From contig JAIDPG010000036.1 in NCBI GenBank assembly GCA_029062865.1, forward strand, positions 1-11,185: a stretch of 11,185 bases of DNA. The letters are read 5' to 3'. Shown one piece after another: positions 1 through 6,409 of the stretch. The notes below the pieces were generated by a model that did no database searches, was not told where the DNA came from, and was given only the letters and a program-made list of their open reading frames with translations. The stretch's first letter is position 1, and each line of letters opens with the position of its first letter. Position numbers and translations under genes: made by a program. Source of the stretch: Oscillospiraceae bacterium (GTDB taxonomy: Bacteria > Bacillota > Clostridia > Oscillospirales > Ruminococcaceae).

Positions 1-501
1 ATCGCGGATCATTTTCGTGAGAATAAAGTTCGTCGTGCCGTTAAGAATTCCCGCTATCTCGTCTATCTCGTTTGCCTCTAAGCAAGCGTGGATAGGCTTG
101 ATGATCGGAATTCCGCCGCCGACGCTCGCCTCGAAGAAGAAGTTTACGTTCTTATCCTTCGCGATGCTGAGCAGCTCCGCGCCCTTTGCCGCGACAAGCT
201 CCTTGTTTGACGTGACGACGCTCTTCCCCGCCTCCAAAGCGGATTTTACGTAGCCGTAGGAGAACTTCAATCCCCCGATGACCTCCGCGATTACCTTGAC
301 CTCCGGGTCGTTTAAAATCACGTTGAAATCCTTTGTGAACTTATCCGCGTAGGGGCTGTCGGGGAACTCCCGCACATCAAGGATATACTTGATATCCAGC
401 GGCTCGCCCGCCTTCTTTTCGAGGTTTTCCTTGTTTTTGTAAAAGACCTCCACCGTGCCAGAGCCCACAACTCCGTAGCCCAAAACGGCAATTTTTGCCA
501 T
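1..501 (-). CDS. hom: Homoserine dehydrogenase, N-terminal part (runs off the left edge)
   Basis: This enzyme reduces aspartate semialdehyde to homoserine with NAD(P)H, in the cytoplasmic pathway to threonine and methionine. The visible 167 residues begin MAKIAVLGYGVVGSGTVEVF, a Rossmann dinucleotide-binding start with a GxGxxG pattern at G8, G10 and G13. Further family motifs are an SNKELVA segment, FEASVGGGIPIIKP, and NGTTNFI at residues 154-160, the conserved homoserine dehydrogenase loop. The start is set by a GGAG ribosome binding site a few bases upstream and a consensus promoter at 542-570. The frame is still open at base 1, so the substrate-binding region and any C-terminal ACT domain lie outside the window. 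No lesion is visible. The assignment rests on motifs read by eye but is specific. Confidence 0.95.
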   Translation of the reverse strand, partial: MAKIAVLGYGVVGSGTVEVFYKNKENLEKKAGEPLDIKYILDVREFPDSPYADKFTKDFNVILNDPEVKVIAEVIGGLKFSYGYVKSALEAGKSVVTSNKELVAAKGAELLSIAKDKNVNFFFEASVGGGIPIIKPIHACLEANEIDEIAGILNGTTNFILTKMIRD

Positions 502-541
502 ATTTCTCCATTCCTTTCGGTTGATTTTTACACTATATTAT

Positions 542-570
542 ATTATACCACAATACGGAAATTTTTTCAA
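542..570 (-). promoter_or_regulatory. Sigma-A type promoter of hom
   Basis: On the minus strand, TTGAAA (565-570) and TATAAT (542-547) are separated by exactly 17 bp. The -10 box is about 40 bp upstream of the hom start codon. The spacing and -10 sequence are consensus, and no other gene start lies between. Confidence 0.8.
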
Positions 571-610
571 GGGTATTTTGAAAAAACCTCACATATTTAG
601 TCTTTGAGAA

Positions 611-1072
611 TTAAGTCGTCGATTTTGTCTCCGTTTTTTCGGAAACCGCGGCTTTCTTGAGGCTAATTATCAAGAGAATGATACCGACCCCCGTAAGAAT
701 GTGCCCAATCCCCGCAATTCCCGAGATCGCCTTGTCAGCGCCCCTCGTGAGCTTTTCGGGGAGCACGTCGAACACTCCGCGGAAGCCGAGCATTATCCCC
801 GTCATCGGCACACCCGTGTTGTAGATCCCGCGGAACGACTTGAAGGTTTTCATTGAGTACAGGTCATAATGCCGCGCGAACAGAGCGATTATCAGGTACA
901 TAAACATTCCCAGCAAAAAGAAATGTGTATGTATCTTGCCTAGAGCGGTCACGCCGCTGAAATCGTTGAACCGCGTGAACTCACGATAGAAAACGCCGCC
1001 GCACAAAGCGAGTATCGCGTAGGCGAGCGCGTAATTCATGCTCTTTTTTACACCGATAGCCTTATTGTCCAT
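611..1072 (-). CDS. DUF2871-like four-helix membrane protein
   Basis: A 153-residue integral membrane protein of unknown function that resembles the DUF2871 family. Hydrophobic segments lie at about residues 13-29, 48-66, 86-100 and 118-138, which suggests four membrane helices. Conserved-looking histidines are H48 and H50 in GKIHTHFFLLGM, H68 just after helix 2, and H124 in GIGHILTGVG. Paired histidines at a helix start recall small haem- or copper-binding membrane proteins, but that function is inference. The tail is short, charged and probably cytoplasmic. The ATG is preceded by GGGAG at good spacing. A hairpin at 1118-1150 lies in the upstream leader. Downstream there is only a weak candidate terminator (a 4-bp stem before a run of six T on the minus strand, around 573-605), so some readthrough into hom is possible. 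Confidence 0.8.
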   Translation of the reverse strand: MDNKAIGVKKSMNYALAYAILALCGGVFYREFTRFNDFSGVTALGKIHTHFFLLGMFMYLIIALFARHYDLYSMKTFKSFRGIYNTGVPMTGIMLGFRGVFDVLPEKLTRGADKAISGIAGIGHILTGVGIILLIISLKKAAVSEKTETKSTT

Positions 1073-1117
1073 TTTTCTCCCTCACTTTTAAGAAACAAAG
1101 TTTAGAATATTATCTCG

Positions 1118-1150
1118 GGAATTTTCTCCGCCTCCGGCGGGGAAAATTCC
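1118..1150. repeat. GC-rich inverted repeat in the leader of the DUF2871-like gene
   Basis: Two 15-base arms (1118-1132 and 1136-1150) pair with one mismatch around a 3-base spacer. The arms read TTTTCCCCGCC-like toward the centre. On the minus strand there is no T-run after it, so it is not a terminator for glgA. On the plus strand it is followed by an A-rich stretch. It could be a leader hairpin or a dispersed palindrome, and it resembles the hairpin at 3642-3674. Confidence 0.6.
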
Positions 1151-1170
1151 AAAAATATCTGCTCTTCCCG

Positions 1171-1199
1171 AAAAAAGCGGCAAAACCCCGTTTTGCCGC
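1171..1199 (-). terminator. Intrinsic terminator of glgA
   Basis: On the minus strand a perfect 9-bp stem (GCGGCAAAA at 1177-1185 with TTTTGCCGC at 1191-1199) and a 5-base loop are followed by a run of six T (1171-1176). It lies 12 bases after the glgA stop codon. Confidence 0.9.
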
Positions 1200-1210
1200 C
1201 TTATATTCGA

Positions 1211-2632
1211 TTATTCGCCCGTAAGCTCCTTATAAAGCCCGATATACAGCTTAGCGGATGCCGCCCAGCTGAAGTCGGTTTTCATTGCTCTGGTCATAAG
1301 CTTTGTCCACTCGGACTTATTGTCATAATAAGCCTTCGCGCGCTTGATAGAATCAAGCATATCGTGCGCGTTGTAGCTCTGGAACGTAAAGCCGATGCCG
1401 TCGTCGCCCGCGTCGATGATGCTGTCCTTGAGTCCGCCGGTCGCGCGAACGATCGGCACGGTGCCGTATCTTGCCGCGATCATCTGGGCAAGCCCGCACG
1501 GCTCGCTCTTTGAAGGCATAAGGAACATATCCGCACCCGCGTAGATCTTCTTCGCAAGCGTGGGGTTGTAGCCCTTGTAGAAGCCCACCTTATCCGGATA
1601 ACGCCAGTGCATTTCCTGGAAGAAGTCCTCATACTGATGCTCGCCCGAGCCAAGGATAACAACCTGCATATCGGTCGCGACTATCTCGTCAAACACGTAC
1701 TTTACAAGGTCGAAACCCTTGTGATCCGCAAATCTGGATATCATCGCGAGAAGCGGAATGTCATACTGCGGCATACCGAATTCCTCGAAGATCGCCGCCT
1801 TACACGCCGCCTTACCCTTGTGGTTCTTCGCGGAGAACTTCGCCGCTATCGTGTTGTCCTTTTCGGGATTGTACAGATCAACGTCGAGACCGTTGAGGAA
1901 GCCCGTCGTCTTGTACTGCTTGTTGCGGAGAATTCTGTCAAGCCCGTGAGAATACCAAGGGTCAAGAATTTCCGTCGCGTAGGTCGGGGAAACTGTAGTA
2001 ACCTTGTCCGCGACCTCAATAGCGCCCTTCATAAAGTTGATATCACGGTCGTATTCGAGAATATTCACGTTCTGCGGCGGGATTCCGACGATTTCTCTTA
2101 CGAGATCGAGCCCGTACTGACCCTGATATCCGATGTTATGTATCGTGAACACGTTCTTGATATCGCCGAAGCCCCACTCGTTCTTGTAGAACAGGTGGTG
2201 ATAAACGGGGATAAGCGCACACTGCCAGTCGTTGGAGTTGATAATCTGCGGGTGGAAATCGATATGGCGCAACATCTCCAGAACCGCGCGGCTGAAGAAC
2301 ACGTATCTCTCCGCGTCGTCATAATAGCCGTAAAGCCCGTTGTCGCGCTTGAAATAGAACTCGTTGTCGAGGAAGTAGTAGGTTACGCCGTCAACCTCCT
2401 GCGAAAATACGCCGCAGTACTGGCTTCTCCAGCCAACGGGAACGGTGAAGTTTGTGATAAAGCGCATTTTTTCCTTCTGCTCGGGCTTTATCGTGTTTAC
2501 GTAATAGGGCATTACGACGCGCGCGTCGTGCCCCGCCTGAACCAGAGCCTTGGGCAGCGAGCCCGCAACGTCCGCCAGACCGCCGCTTGCCGCAAACGGC
2601 AGCGCTTCACTTGCTGCATATAAGATCTTCAT
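1211..2632 (-). CDS. glgA: Glycogen synthase (ADP-glucose type, GT5)
   Basis: This enzyme transfers glucose from ADP-glucose to the growing alpha-1,4-glucan chain in glycogen synthesis. The 473-residue protein is full length and begins MKILYAASEALPFAASGGLADV. It has the starch-synthase N-terminal domain, an HNIGYQG motif near the middle, and a C-terminal glycosyltransferase domain. The signature PSKSEPCGL (373-381) has its glutamate at position 377, the same number as the catalytic-site Glu of E. coli GlgA, and is followed by ARYGTVPIVRATGGL. The N-terminal nucleotide-sugar motif, KTGGL in most GlgA, reads ASGGL here, so the lysine at position 15 is replaced by alanine. The start is supported by GGAGG seven bases upstream. 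A small GCGGG/CCCGC hairpin (2651-2664) sits just before the SD. It has its own promoter (2790-2818) and terminator. No other glg gene is in the window. Confidence 0.97.
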   Translation of the reverse strand: MKILYAASEALPFAASGGLADVAGSLPKALVQAGHDARVVMPYYVNTIKPEQKEKMRFITNFTVPVGWRSQYCGVFSQEVDGVTYYFLDNEFYFKRDNGLYGYYDDAERYVFFSRAVLEMLRHIDFHPQIINSNDWQCALIPVYHHLFYKNEWGFGDIKNVFTIHNIGYQGQYGLDLVREIVGIPPQNVNILEYDRDINFMKGAIEVADKVTTVSPTYATEILDPWYSHGLDRILRNKQYKTTGFLNGLDVDLYNPEKDNTIAAKFSAKNHKGKAACKAAIFEEFGMPQYDIPLLAMISRFADHKGFDLVKYVFDEIVATDMQVVILGSGEHQYEDFFQEMHWRYPDKVGFYKGYNPTLAKKIYAGADMFLMPSKSEPCGLAQMIAARYGTVPIVRATGGLKDSIIDAGDDGIGFTFQSYNAHDMLDSIKRAKAYYDNKSEWTKLMTRAMKTDFSWAASAKLYIGLYKELTGE

Positions 2633-2675
2633 AACACAACCTCCAAATAAGCGGGTGTTCCCGCAGGATTTACAC

Positions 2676-2796
2676 TATATTTTAAATCGTGAAAAATCGG
2701 CTCACTTCGCTTCGCTCCGTTCGCCTTGCCTCGTGATATTGCCTCCGCTTCGCTACGGCAATATCACTCGCATTTTTCACTCCAAATATATTTTAA
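2676..2796. repeat. MITE-like palindromic element with flanking 10-bp direct repeats
   Basis: Outer inverted arms GTGAAAAAT (2689-2697) and ATTTTTCAC (2772-2780) enclose an inner perfect 11-bp inverted repeat, GTGATATTGCC (2733-2743) with GGCAATATCAC (2757-2767). The CTTCGCTTCGCTCCG-type interior is typical of short dispersed palindromes in Firmicutes. The 10-bp sequence TATATTTTAA is present intact on both sides (2676-2685 and 2787-2796), as expected for a target-site duplication. There is no coding capacity. The element sits between the glgA promoter and the gene, so it would be transcribed as a long leader hairpin. That it is mobile is inference from structure only. Confidence 0.6.
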
Positions 2797-2818
2797 CACA
2801 TTTTTACATAAATTGCAA
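2790..2818 (-). promoter_or_regulatory. Sigma-A type promoter of glgA
   Basis: On the minus strand, TTGCAA (2813-2818) and TAAAAT (2790-2795) are separated by 17 bp. Transcription would start near 2783, which places the whole palindromic element in a leader of about 150 nt. The -10 box overlaps one copy of the flanking direct repeat. Confidence 0.7.
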
Positions 2819-2885
2819 GGGTTTTTTAAAATTTTTATGGAAAATCTCCAACACGTCTTTATTCGGGAGACCAATCCGCGCTCAT

Positions 2886-2920
2886 ACAAAAAATCCCCGC
2901 GGATTTCACCGCGGGGATTT
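2886..2920 (-). terminator. Intrinsic terminator of the AIM24-family gene
   Basis: A perfect 12-bp stem (AAATCCCCGCGG at 2891-2902 with CCGCGGGGATTT at 2909-2920) has a 6-base loop. The minus-strand transcript ends in a T run (2888-2893). It begins eight bases after the stop codon. Confidence 0.9.
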
Positions 2921-2927
2921 GTGTTAA

Positions 2928-3599
2928 TTACGAATGAGGAATAAAGCCCGCAACCGCGCCCGCGAGCTGATTGATCGGCATGGTCTGCAAGTAGATCTTG
3001 CCGGGACCGGTTACAACCGTGTTGAAGAAGCCCTCGCCACCGAACAGCTTATTGCCGAGACCCTTTACGGTAGCGATATCCATAGTGCAGGTGCCCGTCA
3101 TCGCCGCGAGATAACCCGTGTCGATAACCATCTGCTGACCCGCCTGGAGATCATATTCCACAACGTAGCCGTCGATTTCCAAGAACGCCACGCCCGTGCC
3201 GTGCAGACGCTGCATAATAAATCCCTCGCCGCCGAAGAAGCCCGCGCCGAGCTTTTTCTGGAACGCGACGGAAAGCTCCACGGAGGGCTGCGAAGCAAGA
3301 TAGCCGCCCTTCTGAACGATCATATCGCCCTGGCTGATGTCAAGCGGAATGATTGAGCCGGGAACGCTCGAAGCGAAAGCGATCATACCCGGACCGCCCT
3401 CCGCAACGTATGTATTCTGGAACATCGACTCGCCCGAGAACATTTTGCCAATTGCCTTGCCGAAGCCGCCGGTGCTTGTGGACATCGTCATATTCGGGGT
3501 CATCCAAGCCATGCCGCCCTTTTGGCACATTACCGCCTCGTTTGCGTCAAGATAGCAAAGCACAACGGGCATCGGTTCGCCTTTGATTTCGTATCTCAT
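2928..3599 (-). CDS. AIM24 / TIGR00266 family protein
   Basis: A 223-residue soluble protein of the AIM24 family, whose beta-rich fold is related to the trp RNA-binding attenuation protein. The bacterial role is not established. The family pattern is clear: a start MRYEIKGEPMPVVLCYLDAN, then GGMAWM near residues 28-33, and repeated glycine-rich turns (GGFGKAIGKMFSGE, LGAGFFGGEGFIMQRL, KLFGGEGFFNTVVTGPG). The third and last repeats, GGEGF, are near-copies of one another, as usual in this fold. No signal peptide or membrane segment is visible. The length is normal for the family. The start is fixed by AAGGAG eight bases upstream. It is a single-gene unit with its own promoter, a leader hairpin and a terminator. 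No partner gene is apparent. Confidence 0.9.
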   Translation of the reverse strand: MRYEIKGEPMPVVLCYLDANEAVMCQKGGMAWMTPNMTMSTSTGGFGKAIGKMFSGESMFQNTYVAEGGPGMIAFASSVPGSIIPLDISQGDMIVQKGGYLASQPSVELSVAFQKKLGAGFFGGEGFIMQRLHGTGVAFLEIDGYVVEYDLQAGQQMVIDTGYLAAMTGTCTMDIATVKGLGNKLFGGEGFFNTVVTGPGKIYLQTMPINQLAGAVAGFIPHS

Positions 3600-3641
3600 A
3601 GAAGTTTCTCCTTAAAAAATATTTCGGTAACTCCGATTTAA

Positions 3642-3674
3642 GCGGTTTCCCCCGCTTTCGGCGGGGAAAACCGC
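3642..3674. repeat. GC-rich inverted repeat in the leader of the AIM24-family gene
   Basis: Two 14-base arms (3642-3655 and 3661-3674) pair with one mismatch around a 5-base loop. It lies between the promoter (3703-3731) and the start codon (3599), so it is transcribed in the 5' leader. It shares the TTTTCCCCGCC core with the hairpin at 1118-1150. No T run follows on the minus strand, so it is not a standard terminator. Confidence 0.6.
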
Positions 3675-3702
3675 CGAAAAAATCATTGCTTCCGTTGATT
3701 TC

Positions 3703-3731
3703 ATTATATAACATTTTGCGGAATTTGTCAA
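3703..3731 (-). promoter_or_regulatory. Consensus sigma-A promoter of the AIM24-family gene
   Basis: On the minus strand, TTGACA (3726-3731) and TATAAT (3703-3708) both match the consensus perfectly and are separated by 17 bp. The predicted leader is about 97 nt and contains the hairpin at 3642-3674. This is the strongest promoter by sequence in the window. Confidence 0.9.
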
Positions 3732-3755
3732 GTAATGCAGAAAAATTTTTAGACA

Positions 3756-4325
3756 TTACCCCGCGCCGCTGAGAATTATAATGTAAAGCGCGGTGGTTAT
3801 CAGCGTGAACGACGCCGCGCCGCCCGCATAAATCACCGCCGTGAAAACAAATACCGCGGAAATCACCGAAGCGGTTTTCATCACCCTGTCAACTTTTTCC
3901 GCCTTACATCGTCTGATAACGAGCATTTTCAGCAGCGCCGCGCCGTCGAGCGAGCCGAGCGGCAGAAGATTGAAGATCCCGGTGAACAGCTCGACCGCAA
4001 ATGCGCCAAGCTCCCCGAGCCTCCAAAATACTAACGCCGCCGCGAAATTCGCAAGGCAGCCCGCGCTGAGTATAACTATCCTGCGAAGCGGCGGCACACG
4101 TTCAAGAAATGACGATATGCGAATTCCCGCGCCGTAAAGCGTTACGCGCTCCGCAGGAACGCCGAAAAGCGCCATTGCGGCAAAGTGCGCGGTCTCGTGA
4201 AGCGCGCAAGCCCCAAGCGCCGCCAGCCCGAAGCCGCTCTCGTCGAGCAGCAGATACAGCGCGACAACCGCGAAGAACGAGAAATCAAGGCACAAAACCG
4301 TTTTTCTTAGCTTTAACTCTAACAT
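3756..4325 (-). CDS. M50 family (site-2 protease type) membrane metalloprotease
   Basis: A 189-residue intramembrane zinc protease of the M50/SpoIVFB-like group, which cleaves membrane-embedded substrates. The zinc site is HETAH (H43, E44, H47) inside a hydrophobic segment, and the third ligand is D127 in LPLGSLDG, preceded by N119. Several membrane helices are visible (about residues 12-28, 34-54, 80-100, 108-125 and 150-185). I chose the ATG at 4323-4325, which gives the start MLELKLRKTVLCLDFSFF. A longer open frame reaches back to 4442 but would run through a terminator hairpin and has no convincing signal. No good Shine-Dalgarno precedes the chosen ATG, and a TATATT-like box is only a few bases upstream, so a leaderless or very short-leader transcript is possible. 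The substrate is unknown. It is unlike classical SpoIVFB in having no SpoIVFA neighbour. Confidence 0.85.
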   Translation of the reverse strand: MLELKLRKTVLCLDFSFFAVVALYLLLDESGFGLAALGACALHETAHFAAMALFGVPAERVTLYGAGIRISSFLERVPPLRRIVILSAGCLANFAAALVFWRLGELGAFAVELFTGIFNLLPLGSLDGAALLKMLVIRRCKAEKVDRVMKTASVISAVFVFTAVIYAGGAASFTLITTALYIIILSGAG

Positions 4326-4390
4326 ACAATATAATATGAAAGGCTTGGGCGGAAAAGAACAAAGCCGCCGCACAAAGTTGTATCTCTTAA

Positions 4391-4433
4391 AGAAGTAAAG
4401 CCCCGAAGCAGTTTGACACGACCGCTTCGGGGT
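4391..4433 (-). terminator. Hairpin terminator downstream of the CPBP pseudogene
   Basis: A 9-bp stem (CCCCGAAGC at 4401-4409 with GCTTCGGGG at 4424-4432) has a 14-base loop. On the minus strand it is followed by a T-rich but interrupted tail (CTTTACTTCTTTAAG). It separates the decayed CPBP gene from the M50 gene. Confidence 0.6.
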
Positions 4434-4457
4434 ATAGTACATTATTCATTGTACTAT
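4434..4457. repeat. Perfect 8-bp inverted repeat with 8-bp spacer
   Basis: ATAGTACA (4434-4441) and TGTACTAT (4450-4457) are exact inverted copies separated by 8 bases. The site directly abuts the terminator stem and touches the stop codon of the CPBP fragment. It could be a small second hairpin or an operator-like dyad. Nothing else in the window identifies a binding protein. Confidence 0.5.
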
Positions 4458-4938
4458 CACAAATCAGAATTTTCATAAGCAAGATAGCTCTTTTCTTTTT
4501 TCCTAAAACACCAAAATATAAATATTGCCACTGCTTCTAATATGATCAATATAGTATATGGGAAGACGCTTCCGTTATTATCAATAGGATTATATGGCTC
4601 TAAATATCCTCTCCAGCCTATTTCTTCTGCCACAAGAGACCAAATTATGATTATAAATTGAGTTGTCGAAACACTCCCCAATGTAAAGATTTTTCCGAAC
4701 AAGATACAAAAAAATTTTTACCGAAAACATTGTAGTACAAGCAACAACAAACGGAAGAAGTATAGCCATTCCTAAAAGTTCTTTCCGAAATATCAGAGCA
4801 AAATGTGTTTTGAGATTTTTGTTTATGCATAGTACGGCAACCGCAGAGATTTTCGCTGACATAAGAGAAAGCGAAAAGTTGCCATTCCCATAAAAAGCAA
4901 ATGGCATAAATGAAGAAGGTCATTTCGTTGCTTTCCAT
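4457..4938 (-). pseudogene. Decayed CPBP (CAAX-type) intramembrane protease
   Basis: CPBP proteases are membrane glutamic proteases or prenyl-protein-protease relatives, often linked to bacteriocin handling. The core motif is present: SLVAEEIGWRGYLEP (the EExxxR signature) at about 4590-4640. Upstream sequence of the same gene (SAKISAVAVLCINKNLK..., then AILLPFVVACTTMFSVKIFLY) lies in a different frame, so a frameshift falls near 4700. A further shift near 4880 is suggested. After YLEP the protein jumps straight to a C-terminal helix (FPYTILIILEAVAIFIFWCF) and a charged tail, so the region with the usual second and third catalytic motifs is deleted. The 5' boundary is uncertain. The sequence is more AT-rich than its neighbours, which suggests acquired DNA in decay. 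Confidence 0.75.
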
Positions 4939-5202
4939 AAGCGGCACAACAGTAATATGTGAAAGCGAAGTCAAAGGCGATTCGAACGTGACAAAGATCG
5001 CTGCCGAACAGACGCTCCGGAAGCAGGGACTCTTTTTGACTTGGAGCAAGTACGACGGCACGGAGTGGACAAAAACGGTGTACACAAATTCTCTTGCGAT
5101 GTCCAACACAAAAACGGCTCTTTCAAGCTGACGGACAAGTATGGCAAGACCGAAGCTATCACTGTTTACAGCAGCGAGAAAACGATTGGTCAAAAGCACT
5201 AA
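4910..5202 (+). pseudogene. Remnant of a small secreted protein with internal deletions
   Basis: An open frame from 4910 begins MKKVISLLSISGTTVICESE, continues EVKGDSNVTKIAAEQTLRKQ and GLFLTWSKYDGTEWTKTV, then stops after SNTKTALSS. The adjacent frame carries on with FKLTDKYGKTEAITVYSSEK and ends TIGQKH at the TAA at 5200-5202. A small deletion plus frameshift at about 5110-5120 is therefore likely. The start looks like the first residues of a signal peptide joined directly to mature sequence, so a second deletion near 4935 is also likely. It resembles, from memory, short secreted proteins of clostridia with a LFWTWS-type motif, but I cannot name the family. No Shine-Dalgarno is visible. It lies back to back with the CPBP remnant, and its start overlaps that remnant. 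Confidence 0.5.
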
Positions 5203-5213
5203 AAACCCCATTT

Positions 5214-5239
5214 AGATTTTGTGCAATTATACAAAATCT
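5214..5239 (+). terminator. AT-rich hairpin after the secreted-protein remnant
   Basis: A perfect 9-bp inverted repeat, AGATTTTGT (5214-5222) and ACAAAATCT (5231-5239), has an 8-base loop and lies 11 bases after the remnant's stop codon. No long T run follows, so it is a weak terminator at best. The remaining bases up to 5383 form the leader of the lipoprotein operon. I found no -35/-10 pair there that I would defend. Confidence 0.4.
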
Positions 5240-5383
5240 TCGATTTGGTGTAACATTTGCACGAAAAATCTGTCTATAAAGGCAGAAAGGGAAATTTGGC
5301 GGGACGAAAATGGTTTAATTTGAGGGGCTCGGGAAAAATGTCGAAAAACAACGGAATAATATCAGCTTAGGAGGAACATGACA

Positions 5384-6409
5384 ATGAAAAAAACAGCATT
5401 AATTTTAATTACAGCAATCATTCTGGCGGGGCTTTGCGGCTGTAAAAACAAGCCTGTGGAGGAAAACTATTTCGGCGGCGAGGGCGAGCTTAAAGCCTTT
5501 GACGGCGGATATTATTTTTTTGATAACAACAACATTTACTCAAGCTTTGGCTATTCAACCTTAACCAAATACAACAAAAGCACCAACACTCTTTCCGTCG
5601 CCTGCAATGATCCCACTTGCAGTCACGAGAACTCGAGATGTAAGGCGCAAGCGGACTACTGCGTTTTTAACGGTGAACTTATCAAAATACGCGACGAGAT
5701 CGTTCGGAACAGCGACGGTACATACATGTCTCAAGGTTATTTGTACCTCTGCGGCGAGGACGACAAGCAGGTATATAAAAACGAGCTGCCGGAGGACTAT
5801 GACCTCGACGACACTCACGACAACCAAATAGGCTTTGCTTTTGCGCTGGGGGACGATTATCTGGTGCTGTTTCCCGGCGGGTATTTTAATGTTCTTGATA
5901 CCGATTTTAATATAGCGTACACCGTTATCGGCACGGGCTCGTATTTGGGTGGTGTGTATTATATGGGAAATGAAATTTACTATATCGACAATCTCTATCG
6001 CTTGATGAAGCTTGATATGGAAAGCGGCGAGCCTTCGCTCGTAGATATAAACGGAATGAAGATATGACATGGCACTTTTGACGGCAATCTGCTGTGGTTC
6101 TCAAATGGCGAGGACTTGTGCACCTTCGATTACAAAACGGGAGAGGTAAAAATCCGCACGGAGCACGCGTTTTTCCTGGACCACGCGGGGAAATTCATTA
6201 ATTTCGTCGACAAATCCGGCGGCAGAAAGGGCGATTATCTGTTCGACAAGGAAAGCGGAGAGGTTCGCGAGTGGGCGAGTGAATATAAGAAGTTATATTG
6301 CTTTAACGGCGACTATTTCACCTACGATTCCGACAGCGACACGCTTACGCTGTATGAGGACGATCTGACGACCGTAAAGCAAACCGCTGCATTGGAGGGA
6401 TTAGAATGA
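5384..6409 (+). pseudogene. Lipoprotein (paralogue 1) interrupted by one in-frame TGA
   Basis: The gene codes for a surface lipoprotein. The start MKKTALILITAIILAGLCGC has a positively charged n-region, a hydrophobic core and a lipobox ending at Cys20. I chose the ATG at 5384 because it sits 9 bases after GGAGG, whereas the ATG at 5378 is only 3 bases away. The rest is beta-propeller-like, with repeated short strands such as GDDYLVLFPGGYFNVLDTDF and GNEIYYIDNLYRLMKLD. A cysteine/histidine cluster C74-x4-C79-x-H81-x4-C86 is present. The frame stops at TGA (6065-6067, codon 228) but continues open in the same frame to 6407-6409. The full frame (341 residues) matches its neighbour (339) without gaps around the TGA. 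It may be a true pseudogene producing a 227-residue fragment, a readthrough product, or a sequencing error. The stop overlaps the next start (ATGA). Confidence 0.8.

Noticed and set aside
1607..2623. A 338-residue open frame on the plus strand, antisense to glgA
   Set aside because: It lies wholly opposite an intact, motif-complete glgA. Its translation is rich in Arg, Val and Leu with no recognisable domain and no ribosome binding site. It is a shadow caused by codon bias.
2651..2664. Riboswitch in the glgA leader
   Set aside because: Only a simple 5-bp hairpin and the repeat-like palindrome are present. No known riboswitch core motif was recognised.
4326..4442. A longer start for the M50 protease (39 extra residues)
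   Set aside because: It would translate through the terminator hairpin at 4401-4432. The extra residues are not family-like, and the internal MLELKLRK start fits the family.
4651..5211. A 186-residue minus-strand open frame across the graveyard region
   Set aside because: It spans two unrelated remnants in a frame that fits neither, shows no family pattern and has no ribosome binding site.
5378..5383. ATG at 5378 as start of the first lipoprotein
   Set aside because: It is only 3 bases from the GGAGG, while the ATG at 5384 has proper 9-base spacing and begins a standard lipoprotein signal, as in the paralogue.
5211..5383. A promoter for the lipoprotein operon in the leader (for example TATAAA near 5275)
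   Set aside because: No -35 box at acceptable spacing was found. A promoter must exist nearby, but I cannot place it.
6065..6067. Selenocysteine or genome-wide TGA recoding at the in-frame TGA
   Set aside because: The paralogue has Thr, not Cys, at this position. I see no convincing hairpin immediately after it, and several other genes here end at TGA.
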